Assembly: GCF_035582795.1 (NCBI RefSeq)
Contig: NW_027445436.1
Coordinates: 5,206,770 to 5,270,769, forward strand
From: Mycteria americana
Taxonomy: Eukaryota > Chordata > Aves > Ciconiiformes > Ciconiidae
Reading direction: 5' to 3'
DNA: 64,000 nt
The notes below the pieces were generated by a model. It did not search any database. It was not told the origin of the DNA and saw only the letters and a list, made by a program, of their open reading frames with translations. Positions 12,583-24,337 of this stretch are shown here, in pieces. The translations under genes were made by a program, and so were the position numbers. Each line of letters opens with the position of its first letter. Position 1 is the stretch's first letter.

Positions 12583-13517
12583 TAGTTAAAAAGTGTGCTA
12601 TCTGTTGCGCCAATAACCCAAAAATTGCAAAGAAAATCATGGGAAGAATCGTAAAACAAGGAATAACTCCAAGGGAATACTGGCAAATAGATTTTACAGA
12701 ATTGCCAGGGTGTAATCTGTATAAATATTTATTGGTAATGGTAGACACCTTTTCTGGTTGGCCCGAAGCTTTCCCTTGTCGCACTAACAAGGCTAGGGAA
12801 GTGATTAAAATTTTATTGAAAGAAATTATCCCCAGATTCGGTGTTCCAGAAGGCATATCCTCTGATAATGGACCCCACTTCATTGCAGAAATAGTGCAGG
12901 GAGTTTCTAGATTTCTAGACATTAAATGGGATTTGCATACTCCTTGGAGGCCACAGTCCAGCGGCAAAGTAGAAAGAATGACTCAAACTCTAAAAAGGCA
13001 GATTTCTAAAGTGTGTCAGGAAACTCAAATAAAATGGGTAGATATTCTACCCATGGCATTAATGAGAGTACGAATTACACCCAGAGCTAGGGAAGGTGTA
13101 AGTCCATTTGAGATCCTGTATGGGAAACCATATCCAACCAATCATTTAACCACAAAGGGAGACCAAATGCATATAAAGGGACAGGCTGTAATTAAAGAGT
13201 ATTTGATCTCTCTCTCGCAGAATTTATCCTCCCTGCATAGGTACCTAAACCAGAGGACTCCCATTCCCTTGGACACTCCAGTACACCCATTCCAGCCAGG
13301 AGACACGGTCTACGTACGAACCCAGAAAGATGAGCTCTTGAAAGAAAAGTGGAAAGGACCTTATACAGTGCTATTAAAAACTTATACAGTGGTAAAGGTG
13401 AATGGGATTGACTCCTGGATTCATTATACTAGAGTAAAGAAGGCACCAGACCAGGACAAGTGGACCTCTATGCCAACAGGAGAACTGAAACTCCGACTAA
13501 CCAGGGACTGTCGATGA
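12583..13517 (+). pseudogene. pol: ERV integrase, N-terminal zinc region deleted
   Basis: The open frame 12639-13517 carries the integrase core. The catalytic D,D35E triad is complete: Asp at 12691-12693 (in QIDFTELP), Asp at 12864-12866 (in SSDNGPHF) and Glu at 12972-12974 (in GKVERM). The C-terminal GPY/F module (KWKGPYTV) and a WIHYTRVKKAP block follow. Upstream, only the CxxC half of the HHCC zinc domain remains (KKCAICCANNPK near 12590-12625). Although the core is intact, the missing N-terminus and the broken upstream pol make it non-functional. It ends at a TGA before a short non-coding gap to env. Confidence 0.9.
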
Positions 13518-13597
13518 ATTGTATCAAGGTTTTTCTTTTAGAAAACCACTATTGAAATTACTCCTAGGACACTCTTGGAAAGTGTTATTAATTTAGC

Positions 13598-14214
13598 ATG
13601 GTTGCAATGAAAATTGTATCTCTGACATTGATTAACCTAGCCTTTACTTTTTGTAACAGAAATCTAGTCTTAAAACTTGTCCAATCCTTTGGAAGAATCC
13701 ATAATGTCAGCAGTATAATGGCCTGTTCACCGTTACCTAAATCTGCAGCCGATCCCCTCGAGTGGGGAATTCTAACTTTAGATTTAAACTGAAGCTTTCC
13801 TCAGTCCCCAAATTACCTCCTTTCAAAGTCAAATGTGGTTGTACAATCTGACAGGACAAGTAGAACTATTAGCGAATGCAACTAGAGCAGGATTACAAGA
13901 TTTAAAATGCTCAATTACAGGAAACTTCAAAGATGACGTTGCAGAATAGGCTAAACTTATTACATGAACACAGGGTATGTGGGTACCTAAATCTGAAAAA
14001 CAAAGGTTGTTGCATCCATATCCCCAATATAACTGAACATTTAGACCAACACATAGACGAAATAAAACAAGTGGCAAAGTCAAGTAGAGATATTCAGGCC
14101 TCTAAACAAAATATTACAAAGTTTTGGATTCTCCCTAACTGGATGGTTGGCAAGTTTACTTCAAATGATAATTGTAATTGTACTCATCATGATAATCATC
14201 TGTATTGTTGTTAG
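13598..14214 (+). pseudogene. env: ERV envelope remnant (SU tip plus TM ectodomain)
   Basis: 13598-13792 encodes a hydrophobic leader and a short surface-subunit start (ACSPLPKSAADPLEWGILTL), which aligns with ITACLPIPRAVGESVPWGIL in the fuller env at 48809-50537. Almost all of SU is then missing. The transmembrane-subunit ectodomain follows at 13933-14214: the LQNRLNLL start of the immunosuppressive-domain-like helix and a disulfide-loop motif, VCGYLNLKNKGCCIHIPN. The Cys spacing is CX9CC rather than the usual CX6CC. The membrane anchor is degraded. No product is expected. Confidence 0.85.
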
Positions 14215-14344
14215 TTGTGCCTTAAAATGTGTTAGATGACTAATTGTACAAGTTACTACTGGAAATAATATACTATTAAGGAGAACTAATAATGAGACAT
14301 ATGAGGACTATGAAGAAAAGTCTCATAGTCTCAAAAGGGGGAAT

Positions 14345-14895
14345 TGTAGTCTAACAGGAGCTGGTGGAAGGCCAGGGCTTATGTAAAGCTGATAAGGAGG
14401 ACTCAGGCTGGAAAGCGGAAAGTCTAAACAAGAATTACTGTCCTTGGGAGAGAAGCACATCCTGGAGAAATATGCAAGCTAATTAAGATGTTTTGGGAAC
14501 CATCTGAAACAACTAGTAGAAGTGTGATAAGAAGCACCCTCACGCAAACTATCCTCATTATAATACTAAAAGTCACACCCCTCGAGCTGGAGACCCCGGC
14601 CCAAGCAGAGACCCCTCACCTTTGAGCGTGCGCAGAATATTAAAGTAGCACTGTAGCTTTAAGTTGAAATAAGAGAAATGTAGACCAATAGACAAATGCT
14701 TTGTGTAATTACTTATGCATATGCATAACTGGACTGTATAAAAACTGTACCTGCATGACTGAACTTTGTGCTAGCTTTGTGGAGCTACCACCTAGCACCC
14801 ATCTCTGTGCAGACATGAAATAAAAATACCTCTGCCCTGTGTGTATATTGGCGTCTCGCACACTGAGTAAACGACCTCACACTTGTGGGATAACA
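14345..14895 (+). repeat. 3' LTR
   Basis: A 551-bp LTR, TGTAGTCTAACAGG ... GTGGGATAACA, preceded by a purine tract (14330-14344). TATAAAA at 14737-14743 is a TATA box and AATAAA at 14819-14824 the polyadenylation signal. It is the complete form of the LTR at 9265. Confidence 0.92.
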
Positions 14896-17800
14896 ACTTC
14901 AGGCTGTGTATCACAAAGAACAGAAGCCCCAAAGTCACTAATAATTTTGAATGCTCACACTAGTACCTTGTAAGTGCCATGGCATATAAAACAAATTATT
15001 TTAAGAGTGCAGGTTCCATGTAATGTCAATTTAAAGACAATTAGGATACATGTGATCCCTGTGGTATATTCTGTATGATAAAATTAGAAATATATATATT
15101 CTAAAAAAAATATGGGGTGTATATAAAAGCTAGTGAGGATGAATGAAGTCACAATGTGCCAAGGACCAGAGAGGCAGATTCCAGGTGATTCTGGCTTGAT
15201 ATCAGTTGGCCCGAAATGGATGACTGACCTGGTGGGAAATGGGCAAAGCTCTATTTTATGACTCGATTATCCGACTTAGTACAGTCAGATGCTCCTGTTG
15301 GACATTGCTATTTCACAACAATGCAATTTGTTAGCATCAATTTTCACTTAACATTTATCTCATGGGTAATCTGAAGGTCGCTAGTACAATGGGGTTCCTC
15401 GGCTGAGTACAGGTAGAATGATCCTTTCCCAAACACCTCCAAAGTCCTATTTAAGGCATTCCAGCTAAAACAGGCACAGAACTAGGGCAAGGGAGGCATC
15501 TGCCTCTGAAATAGATGGAAGAGCCTCTGCTCTTTCTCCCAACCTCCAACAAAATTCCTGAGTCATTTTGCTTTCATCAGCACTGTGTAGGATGAATGGC
15601 TTGGGGAAACTCAATTGTCCCACTTGAGCTGGTGATAACAATCAGCAGTCTCAGGAGAAATATTTGGCAAGGCCAAATTTGGCATTTTACCAAAAGGGAC
15701 TATTTTTCTCTTCTGTTTTTACTCTGAGTACTTTTCCATTTCTCACAGCAGTTTTCTATACTAGGTTGACTATTATAGCCAAATACTGATACTAGCAGTA
15801 TCTGAGGCATGTCGTATTGAGTGTAAAAGTTAAAAAAAAAAAAAGTTTATCTTTCTTTCATTTATTTTATGACAGTAGCTGCATGCTTTGCTACTTCTAA
15901 ATAAACAATACCATGTCCTGAATCTCTGCTCAAATGGTTACAACTTTGTGAAACAAACAATGGAGTTACTGTTAAGCAGTTAAGAGTAAATGCTAAAGCT
16001 CCCTCCAATTAAATTGAATTTTTAAAGTGTGAGCATACTATACAATAAAGCTCTCTAGCTCTCTGATGGTGATGCACCGCAGCTTCAGAAGGACAATGAG
16101 TCAACATCTCCTCCCATTAAAAAGGAGAAAAACAAACAGCTTCTGGAAAGAATTGTAGCAAAATGCCTTCATGACAGATCACTCTGAAAGTAGAAACACA
16201 GGCCTGAAAGACAATACGGTTAAAAAAGGTGGAAAAGTACTATGATGAAAATGTGACAATAGTCCAATTACTGAGAAAGCAAATTAAAAAAAGAATTGAC
16301 CTGGAAGAATGCATTACTAAGTACTTCTAACACACTGTTTCCTATTCTTACAGGCCTGTAGTAAATGCTGCTGTGTTATTTTCATTATTCAGAAAATGCC
16401 AACAACTCATAAAGAGGATCTGAGTCTGTATAACTTATCTTTCTGGGTTATTTCAGTATTTCAAAAGACTCAGGAACACCCAGGATGCACGCAGATTTCC
16501 AGCATTTCAATGTAAATGGATTGTAATTAGCCATGCCCATTAATAAACAAGGAAAACAGTCCTAGAAGAAGAGTGTAAACAAAGGTTTTGGCCAACATCT
16601 GAAAACACTGAAATAAGAATCTTAGCTTTGTACTGACATGGAGAAGGGCAGGAGGGCAGGAGTAATCTGATTTTCACACATAATAATTAAATAAACAGAA
16701 CAAAATGTGACCTGATAGCTTGCTGACAATATCACTGTTAACTGGTAGATCTATTCAGCTTACTGAAAATATCTGAAATATCTTTGTCAAATAACATGTA
16801 AGTCATTGAGGAAAAAAGGAAAGAACTATATAGAGGGGAAAACTGTTGTCAGGGTGCTGCAAGGCTGGCGACTCCCTGGGGGCCAGGAGCTGTGGGGGAT
16901 CCCTGTGCCGGCAGGGCAGGGGCCTGGCCAATCAGTGCCCATCTCACCACCCCCAGTGAAGGAGCAGGGCAGGCCAGGGGACAGCTGGGGGCAACCCCCA
17001 GCCCAGGGTATCAGGCACCTCTGTGGGGATGGGGCCAGGCTGAGGCCAGTCCAGGATATCAGCCTGCAGACAGGGGTCAGGATCAGGCCCCGTACAGAGA
17101 ACCAGGGTCAGACAGCCCCATGATGGCCAGGCAGGACCATGGTGATGGGGCTAGGCTGAGGCCAGGGCCAGGGCCAGTGTCCAGCTCAGGGACCACAGCC
17201 AGGCCCAGGCCCAGTTGTGAGGTGGCTGGGTTGTATCTCAGGTGGGGGCTGAGAGCTGGGGCTGCAGCTGAAAGCAGTTCCCAGGGCTAGGGGTGTGCCA
17301 TGGCTTTGGCCTTTCTGTATGGTCCAGGGAGCCTCTCTCTTTGTGGGACTGGGTTGCCCTTGGCTGTGCCAGCCCTAAGCTTGTCCTGAGCCCCTGCAGC
17401 CAAACTCTGGCAGGAAGAAGCACTCAGGGCCCCAACAGTTGTTAAAAATAGAGTTAGACTTCTCTTATTTTAGATGCAAGAAGGTATGTGCTTGCTGTAC
17501 CACGTGTGATTAAAAACATGAAGAAGCTGATTTCCAAAGCTGAAAGTCCTTTTGTTGAGAGAATTTTGCATAGAGGTGCTGCATTTAAGGCATTTGCTGG
17601 TGTCTCTTCCAATGCTACCCTGCAGTCTATGTCCCTCCCTCCTTATTTTATTAACTGCTAAATTTGGGGTTCATGGACAGACTGTATTTCATGTATGTTT
17701 ATCAGAGGCAGATTGTCCCTACTTCCTTATTCTGAAAGTGCTAGTGTTTCTCAGCAGGTCCATATCCAGTCCTGGGAAAATGTGCTTCTCCTTTCACGTG

Positions 17801-20058
17801 GCAAGGTAAAAAGGAGACGATTTGGAGCCTTTGAAACAGAGAAGCTGTCTAACGCAGCCAACTGACAAACACAGAGGGATTTCTCAGAGTGATTACTCAA
17901 CATCCTGTCAAAGCCAGTCATCTGCTTTAGTTGGTGTGAAATGAAAGCAGTAAAAACACAGAAACAAAACAAAAAATATTGAAGAGAAAAATGGTGCAGT
18001 TAAGAGCTCCACCAGTCTTGAAACTGTGGAAATATGGAAGATGATTAGAGGATGTTGAAACAACATTTCATTCTGTATCTGTAAGCTATCAAGTCCTGTG
18101 AAAAGGAATTTTTCATTCTAGAAGGACAAGTATCTTAGGGTTCATCCCAGATGAATACCACTGTCAAGTCACGACTACACCTGAGAGCACAAACCTATCT
18201 CATTCTTCTGCATCTCCAATTAATTGCAAGCATATAAAGAAATAGGATTTATCCAGAAGATGCCTAGCAAAATATGCCTTGTAAAGACATTATTAAAGAA
18301 ACAAAACACATAACAAAGAGATAAAGGAAATTTATTTTTGTTTGTTATTCATGTAGGCATGTTCTTGTGGATCTTAAAATAGCATTTATAGAGGAGACCA
18401 AATAAATGATGCATTGTATGTCTACTATTAGCGTTCATAAGGAGGTGTGCATCCAAGTTGTATCTTTTTTTTAGAACCAGCTCTTATCAATAGTATGCAT
18501 CAAGTTGTCTTTCTATATTTGTAGGAAGAATATAAAAGTAAGTGCGCACTCGTATTCTGGCACAACATGACTTGCACTACATATTTACTCTTTTGAAGGG
18601 TATTGCCAACTAGTTTTCTACGCCTATTAAAGCTCAATTTGTTTTGTACATTAGTGAAATACACATTGAAAAAATTGCTCAGGGTTACTCTGCACCCTCC
18701 GCATTTCAAAGAACATGTATGTTATTTCCTTGGAATGTGCAGAGAAGGAAAATGAAATATTAGGAAGCAGCTAATAGTTCACCTATCCTAAACTCACAGT
18801 ATACTGGTCAAAGCTTTGCACTGGAGGAAATCTGCAAGAAGCATCTTGTAATAGAAACCAAACAAACAAAAAACCCCCACAAAACACCAAAAAGGCAAAT
18901 AAATAATTTTCTTTTTAGAGGTTCTTGGTGTCTTTTGTTTTCTCCCAGAGTTTTCATTAATTTTTACCCCTATAGGAGACAGAAAGGTCTAGACTAAGCA
19001 TACAAAAGTTCTGTACAAAAGATTTCTTTTAAATGCATGGATTCCCATTTCTCTGCTTCATATTACTTTATCCTGACTTCAAAGATTGAGTACAAAAAGT
19101 GCTTTAATGGGAAGCAAACAGAAATGAATTAGTGAAAGAAATAGTATATCTCTAGATGGAATACCAAAGATCCACAAGAGAACAAGAGCACCATTATTGA
19201 GAAATTCCGATTCCTTACCCCAGCCAAGCCAAGCAAGTCTATTTTTCTCCTGTTAGCAAGGAATTAATTCTGGATACAGAAATGTTACAGAAGAGTCAAA
19301 GACCTACAGGGAAAGGAGGGACTTAGCAGCTCCAGTAGCACTAAGTTGTCTCTCTCTTCCAGAAGAAGGGGTAACTCTGAGCAGGATGGATCTTATCCAA
19401 ATAAAAAGTAACATTTATGGAGGTCTATGATTTCTGCCCCTATATGTGCCTGGTGATAAGGAAGCAATTTTATCTGAGAAACAATGAACTTTGTCTCACT
19501 GCATTAATTTGTTTTCTAGCTCCCAAAGACAGAATAAAACTTAAGTGATCTTACTAAAATGAACCTCAAAGAGAAGCAGGGATATAGAAACCTGCAGGAT
19601 ATATTGTAAGATCATCAGAGTTGAAAGACTCTCTATGGAGTAGGTGGAAGCCCAAAACCTACCCTTAACAAATGTGCATCTATGGGAGACTGCAAAGGTA
19701 CTATATCGGGAGCCTTGCGGAAGACATTGTATTTGATGAGTTAGTGATCTTGAACAGGCTATGTCTGCTCTATTGGGCCTTGCATCTAAGGCCTGAGAAA
19801 CCCATATGTTAGCATGAGTAGTTGCTTATGGGAACCTGATGGAATGCCTCGTGTTGGCCTGTGCTGTGTGCTGGTGGATGTTATGACAGAGATAACAGTC
19901 CAACCTGTCAGGAGAAGATATTCTGTTTGTCACACAAAATAAAAGGCACCACGGCATGGGATGGAAGAGGGGCCTCTCCATGGACAGGATCTGCACAGCA
20001 TGCCGTGAGAAAATCCATCTGGGGTCCATCTGGTGCTGCACAAAAGTGGGGTTCCCAG
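14896..20058. other. Non-coding stretch, no gene recognised
   Basis: About 5.2 kb of mostly AT-rich sequence with only short chance ORFs. It contains the GC-rich patch described separately and a 44-bp segment at 17723-17766 that recurs at 20401-20444. No exon pattern, RNA gene or identifiable transposon could be supported. Confidence 0.55.
16840..17440. other. GC-rich patch with degenerate internal repeats
   Basis: Composition switches abruptly from AT-rich to strongly GC-rich between about 16840 and 17440 and then back. A GGGGCCAGGCTGAGGCCAG motif near 17031-17050 recurs with one change at 17146-17164, and further GGCCAGGGCCAGG-type repeats follow. The ORFs across it look like by-products of low stop-codon density. 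It could be a dispersed GC-rich repeat or a decayed CpG-island-like segment. Confidence 0.5.
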
Positions 20059-20211
20059 CATAGAAACATAGAATCATAGAATGCTTTGGGTTAGAAGGGA
20101 CCTTTAAAGATCATCTAGTTCCACCCCCCACAACTTCTCTGGGCAACCTGTTCCAGTGTCTCACCACCCTCCTAGTAAAGAATTTCTTCCTTATGTCCAA
20201 TCTAAATTGAC
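20059..20211 (-). repeat. CR1 LINE 3' end fragment, internally deleted
   Basis: Begins with the CR1 terminal direct repeat (CATAGAATCATAGAAT) followed by TTTGGGTTAGAAGGGACC, the conserved CR1 3' UTR. It then jumps inside the UTR to CAACTTCTCTGGGCAACC, so a central piece is missing. The element points to the minus strand. Confidence 0.85.
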
Positions 20212-20372
20212 CCTAGCATGGCAGCAGTATAATAGCAGCTATCAATTGTATAGCACAACCAATAACAGCAACAACCAAGTAGGTATATACTACTATTACA
20301 GTTTACTACAAACTTATCATTAGTGAAGCAACTTGTCAACAATATAACAGCAGATATACTTAAGACAGAGAG
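20212..20372 (-). repeat. Dispersed repeat, inverted relative of 24345-24480
   Basis: The reverse complement of this stretch matches the end part of the LTR-type insertion at 22440-24759, including GATAAGTTTGTAGTAAACTG, ATACCTACTTGGTTGTTGC and CTGTTATTGGTTG. It is probably a fragment of the same LTR family in the opposite orientation, directly next to CR1 debris. Confidence 0.65.
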
Positions 20373-20792
20373 GAGTGAGAATATGTGAGATAAACTATGC
20401 TTCCTTATTCTAAAAGTGCTAATATTTCTCAGCAGGTCCATATCAGCAGAAAATAAGACAAAAGCTGGGCTGAGAGGCCAAGCTGCTAATTGCAAATGCT
20501 TTCAGTTTGGGAACTGGTATTTTTTCACTGAGCATCATCTTCTATACCAATCTGACATGTTAGTGATATGCTCATTTGGTGCTGTGCTGGAAGTGCTATG
20601 GAAGATGTGTTTGGCTGGTGCGATGAGGAAGTGCTTGCATAACTCCTTCTGGCAGGCTGGTGAATTCTCTCTTCTTGTGCAACCCCCTTTAAACTTCAAG
20701 GTTTAATCTGAATGTTTAAACCTTTTAAAAATTACACAAGTGCCAATTATGGCACTTCTGTTAAGTCTGTGAGGTTCCAGGTGTTGCCTTTC

Positions 20793-20815
20793 CAAAAAAA
20801 AAAAAAAAAAAAAAA
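20793..20815 (+). repeat. Poly(A) tract
   Basis: An uninterrupted run of about 22 A. No retro-transposed gene copy is recognisable upstream (20445-20792), so its origin is unclear. Confidence 0.8.
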
Positions 20816-21356
20816 TCAATGCCATGTTTACATACTGTATAGAGATTCAGTTTTGGAGGTGTCTGACATGAGTTCATGTGCAGAAGAGGCAGAATTAATA
20901 GCCACCAGAGCTTGGTAAAGCAAAGAATCTGCATTGACTCTTCTCCACTGTTTTTTTTTACCCCGAAGTTTCATTGGGGATTGAGATGTCTTAATATGTT
21001 CACTTTAAAGCTGTATCAGCAGTATCAAAAAGTGAAGGGAGTAACTAAAACTTAACTTTTCTCTCTTTAACATTTTAATCCTATGACCCCAAAAGATTTA
21101 TGACAATTTACTACAGTGAGGGATCTGACCACAGTGGGGGAGGAAACCCAGTGTTCAACTTGGTGTCCACCAAGACCCCCAGGTCCTTTTCTGCAAAGCT
21201 GCTTGCCAGCCAGGTGGCCCCCAGCATATATTGGTGCCTGGGGTTGTTCCTCCCCAGGTGCAGGACTTGGCACTTCCCCTTGTTGAACTGCATGATGTTC
21301 CTGTCAGCCCATTTCTCCAGCCTGTCCAGGTCCCTCTGACTGGAAGCACGACCCTC

Positions 21357-22250
21357 CTAGTTTGGCAGCTTGACTCCTCCCAGATTGGTGTCATGTGCAA
21401 ACTTGCTGAGGCTACACTCTGCCCCATCATCCAGACCATTAATGAAGATGTTGAACAGGATTGGACCCAGTTTTGACCCCTGGAGTACACCACTAGTTAC
21501 TGGCCTCCAACTAGACTTTGTGCCACTGATCACCACCCTCTGGGCCCAGCCGTTCAGCCAGTTTTCAAACCACCTCACTGTCTGCTCATCCAGCCCATAC
21601 TTCATCAGCTTGTCTATGAGGATCTTATGGGAGACAGTGTCGAAAGCCTTCCTGAAGTCTATGTAGACAATATCCATTGCTCTCCCCTCATCTACCAGGC
21701 CAGTCACTTCATCATAGAAGTTTATCAAGTTGGTCAAGCATGACTTCCCCTTGGTGAAGCCATGCTGACTACTCCCAATAACCTTCTTGCCCTTCATGTG
21801 CCTGGAAATGGTTTCCAGGATTAGCTGCTCCATCGCCTTCCCAGGGATCGAGATGAGGCTGACCAGCCTGTAGTTCCCTGGGTCATCCTTCTTGGAGATA
21901 GGAGCGACATTTGCTTTCCTCCACTCCTCAGGCACCTCTCCCAGTCACCATTATCGATCAAAGATTATCGAGAGTGGCCTCACAATGACATCTGCCAGCT
22001 CTCTCAGCACTTGTGGGTGCATCCCATCAAGGCCCATGGACTTATGTATTAAGTTAATACTTAAGTTTGCTTAAGTATTTCCTGACCTGATCCTCTTCCA
22101 CCAAGGGTACATCTTCCTTGCTCCAGACTTTCCCCCTGGTCTCTGGGACCTGGCATTCCTGAAGGCCAGTCTTGCTAGCAAATACTGAGGCAAAGAAGGC
22201 ATTCGGTACCTCAGCCTTTTCCATGTCCTGTGTAACCAGGTCCCCCACCT
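21357..22250 (-). pseudogene. CR1 reverse transcriptase remnant
   Basis: Non-LTR reverse transcriptase that would prime cDNA synthesis on nicked target DNA. Visible blocks on the minus strand are the NDFF-like pre-RT segment ([16 protein letters not shown], about 22210), [20 protein letters not shown], the [17 protein letters not shown] block, [14 protein letters not shown] (catalytic Asp) and [17 protein letters not shown]. The active-site FADD is here FAHD: the codon at 21393-21395 is CAT, replacing the first Asp of the pair by His. Frames change several times and the C-terminal part runs to about 21122 in other frames. Inactive. Confidence 0.9.
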
Positions 22251-23248
22251 CATTCAGCAGTGGGCTTCACATTTTCCCTAGCCTCCCTTTTGTCACTTAT
22301 GTAGTTATAGAAGCCCTTCTTGTGTTCCTCAGCATTCCTTGCCGGGTTCAGTTCCATTTGGGCTTTGGCTTTCCTAACCGTGTCTCTGCATGCTCAGAGA
22401 GTGCCTCTGTATTCCTCCCAGGTTACCTGCCCCTGCTTCTGATGTGAGCAGCCATAACCGAGTGACCTGGTTAAAGGGGAAAATTACTGAACAGAAGAAA
22501 ATGTCTGCTGGAAAATTATTGAACAGAGAAATTGCCCAGCAGCCTGGGAACTGCGAGCCTAGGAACTAGGCCTGTGAACCAGAAGCATCCTTGAAAAGCG
22601 CAGCTGGCATCTTTGAAGTACAGCTGGGTACCTAGAACCTGGAGACATCTTAAGATGACATTGATAAGAGCAAAACCAAGGAACTGTAAAGGGAACTTAT
22701 CATCTGAAAAGGTGAAAAATAGCCTGGAAAAAGGGGAAAACATCCTGAGAAAGTAAGAATTGGTAACTGCCATTGGCTGTTCTAACTGCAAGAACAGGAA
22801 AGCAGGCTGGAAAAATAAAAATTGGTCTGAGAGAACAGAAGACATCATCATCTATTGGCTTTCCCATGTGAAAAATAACAGCTGCTTGAAGTGGTGGTTT
22901 CCTACACCCTCTTATGTCTCTATGATCTAAAAATTACTTAATTTTTATCCAAAATGGAGCCTCTTTCTCTGAGAGCTTCCCATGCTGCACATACTTTTCC
23001 TTTCCTAAACAGGTTGAATTCCGCACAAACTATGAGCTCTTGGACTCTCTGAGCTCTTGGACTCTCACTGGAAATGCCTGTTGACTCTAGACTCTGTGAC
23101 ACGGATCATCTCTGAAGTGAGACTCTGTTACTTTATTGGTCCCCCTCTGGGCCCACTTCTGGGGTCAGTTCGGTTTGTCCTCCCACCTCTGGGATGGTTT
23201 GGCCCCTTCTGAGATCTAATTCACTTGATACCAGTATTATCCATATAA

Positions 23249-24337
23249 GTAATCTGTTATACGTTGTATTTGGTTTATGTTGCAAGGTTTTGGGGGGGGG
23301 GGGGGAACTGCAGGGGTGGCTTCTGTGAGAAGATGCCAGAAGCTGCCCCCCATGTCGGATGGAGCCAGTTCCAGACGGCTCCAAGACGGACCCACTACTG
23401 GCCAAAGCTGAGCCCGTCAGTGATGCTGATGGCGCCTCTATGATAACATATTTAAGAAAGGGTAAAAACCAATGCGCAACAGCAGCTGAATATGTGAATG
23501 TGAACAGCAGAGAATATGTGAGCGAAACAACTATGCAGACACCAAGGTCAGGGAAGAAGGTGGGGGGAGGAGGTGCTCCAGGTGCTGGAGCAGAGATTCC
23601 CCTGCAGCCCATGGAGAAGACCATGGTGAAGCAGGTTGTTCCCTTGCAGCCTGCGGAGAGGACCTTGGTGGAGTAGATATCCACCTTGCAGCCTGTGGAG
23701 GACCCCATGCCACAGCAGGTGGATGTGCCCTGAAGGAAGCTGTGACCCTGTGGAGAGCCCGTGCTGGAGCAGGCTCCTGGCAGGACCTGCGGCCCCGCGA
23801 AGAAAAGCCCATGCTGGAGCAGGTCTTCTGGCAGGACCTGTGACCTGGCGGAGAGGAGCCCATGCTGGAGCAGTCTGTTCCTGAAGGACTGCACCCCGTG
23901 GAAAGGACCCATGCTGGAGAAGGTCGTGGAGGACTGTCTCCCGTGGGAGGGACCCCATGCTGGAGCAGTGGAACACAGTGAGGAGGAAGGAGCGGCAGAG
24001 ACAACACCTAATGAACTAACCGCAACCCCCGCCACTTGGGCGGGGAGGAGGTAGAGAAGTCGGGAGTGAAGTTGAGCCTGAGAAGAAGGGAGGGGTGAGG
24101 GGAAGGTGTTTTTAGATTTTTGTTCTTATTTCTCATTATCCTACTCTGTTGTTAATTGGCAATAAATTAAATTAATTTCCCCAAGTCGAGTCTGTTTTGC
24201 CCGTGATGGTAATTGCTGAGTGATCTCCCTGTCCTTATCTCAACCCACGAACATTTCGTCGTATTTTCTCCCCCCGTCCAGTTGAGGACGGGGAGTGATC
24301 GAGTGGCTTGGTGGGCAGCCAAGGTCAACCCACCACA
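23249..24337 (+). repeat. Nested LTR (family GTGGTGGGTTGACC), approximate 5' boundary
   Basis: The right end, GTCAACCCACCACA at 24324-24337, is the reverse complement of the start of the block at 54419. The two share long stretches: GCTGCAGGGGTGG-like, CCAAAGCTGAGC, ATATTTAAGAAAGGG and, near the end, GGCAATAAATTAAATTAATTT with the polyadenylation signal at 24162-24167. The left boundary is uncertain. This copy carries a minisatellite-like tract that is absent or collapsed in the other copy. Confidence 0.65.
23755..23965 (+). repeat. Minisatellite-like tandem repeat in LTR
   Basis: About four degenerate units of roughly 55-60 bp, each carrying CCCATGCTGGAGCAG followed by a CAGGACCTG or AGGACTG variant. 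The units lack stops in several frames on both strands, which explains the long overlapping chance ORFs here. Confidence 0.8.

Larger units (their letters stand above)
9265..14895 (+). mobile_element. Class I (gammaretrovirus-like) provirus with both LTRs, internally deleted
   Basis: The order is 5' LTR, primer site, leader, gag, protease, RT, integrase, env and 3' LTR, all on the plus strand, with a polypurine tract (AAAAGGGGGAAT) directly before the 3' LTR. Deletions have removed nucleocapsid, RNase H plus the integrase zinc region, and most of the envelope surface subunit, so 5.6 kb remains of what should be roughly 8-9 kb. The two LTRs differ by roughly 3% by eye. The 5' LTR also lacks about 83 bp present in the 3' LTR and carries a duplicated TGTAGTCTAACAG. 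No convincing TSD: the flanks are TTAC and ACTT. Confidence 0.92.

Noticed and set aside
9261..14899. TSD for the class I provirus
   Set aside because: Flanking bases TTAC and ACTT do not match, and the duplicated 13-mer at the 5' end makes the border ambiguous.
16806..17290. ORFs of 105 and 132 codons in the GC-rich patch
   Set aside because: Low-complexity Gly/Pro/Gln composition in overlapping frames, no domain, explained by GC-rich repeats.
23133..24035. 300-codon minus-strand ORF rich in Gln-His-Gly/Ser-Ser-Met-Gly repeats
   Set aside because: It lies across a minisatellite in an LTR; all three minus frames and the plus frames are open at once, so the absence of stops comes from the repeat unit. 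No domain, and the sister LTR at 54419 lacks it.
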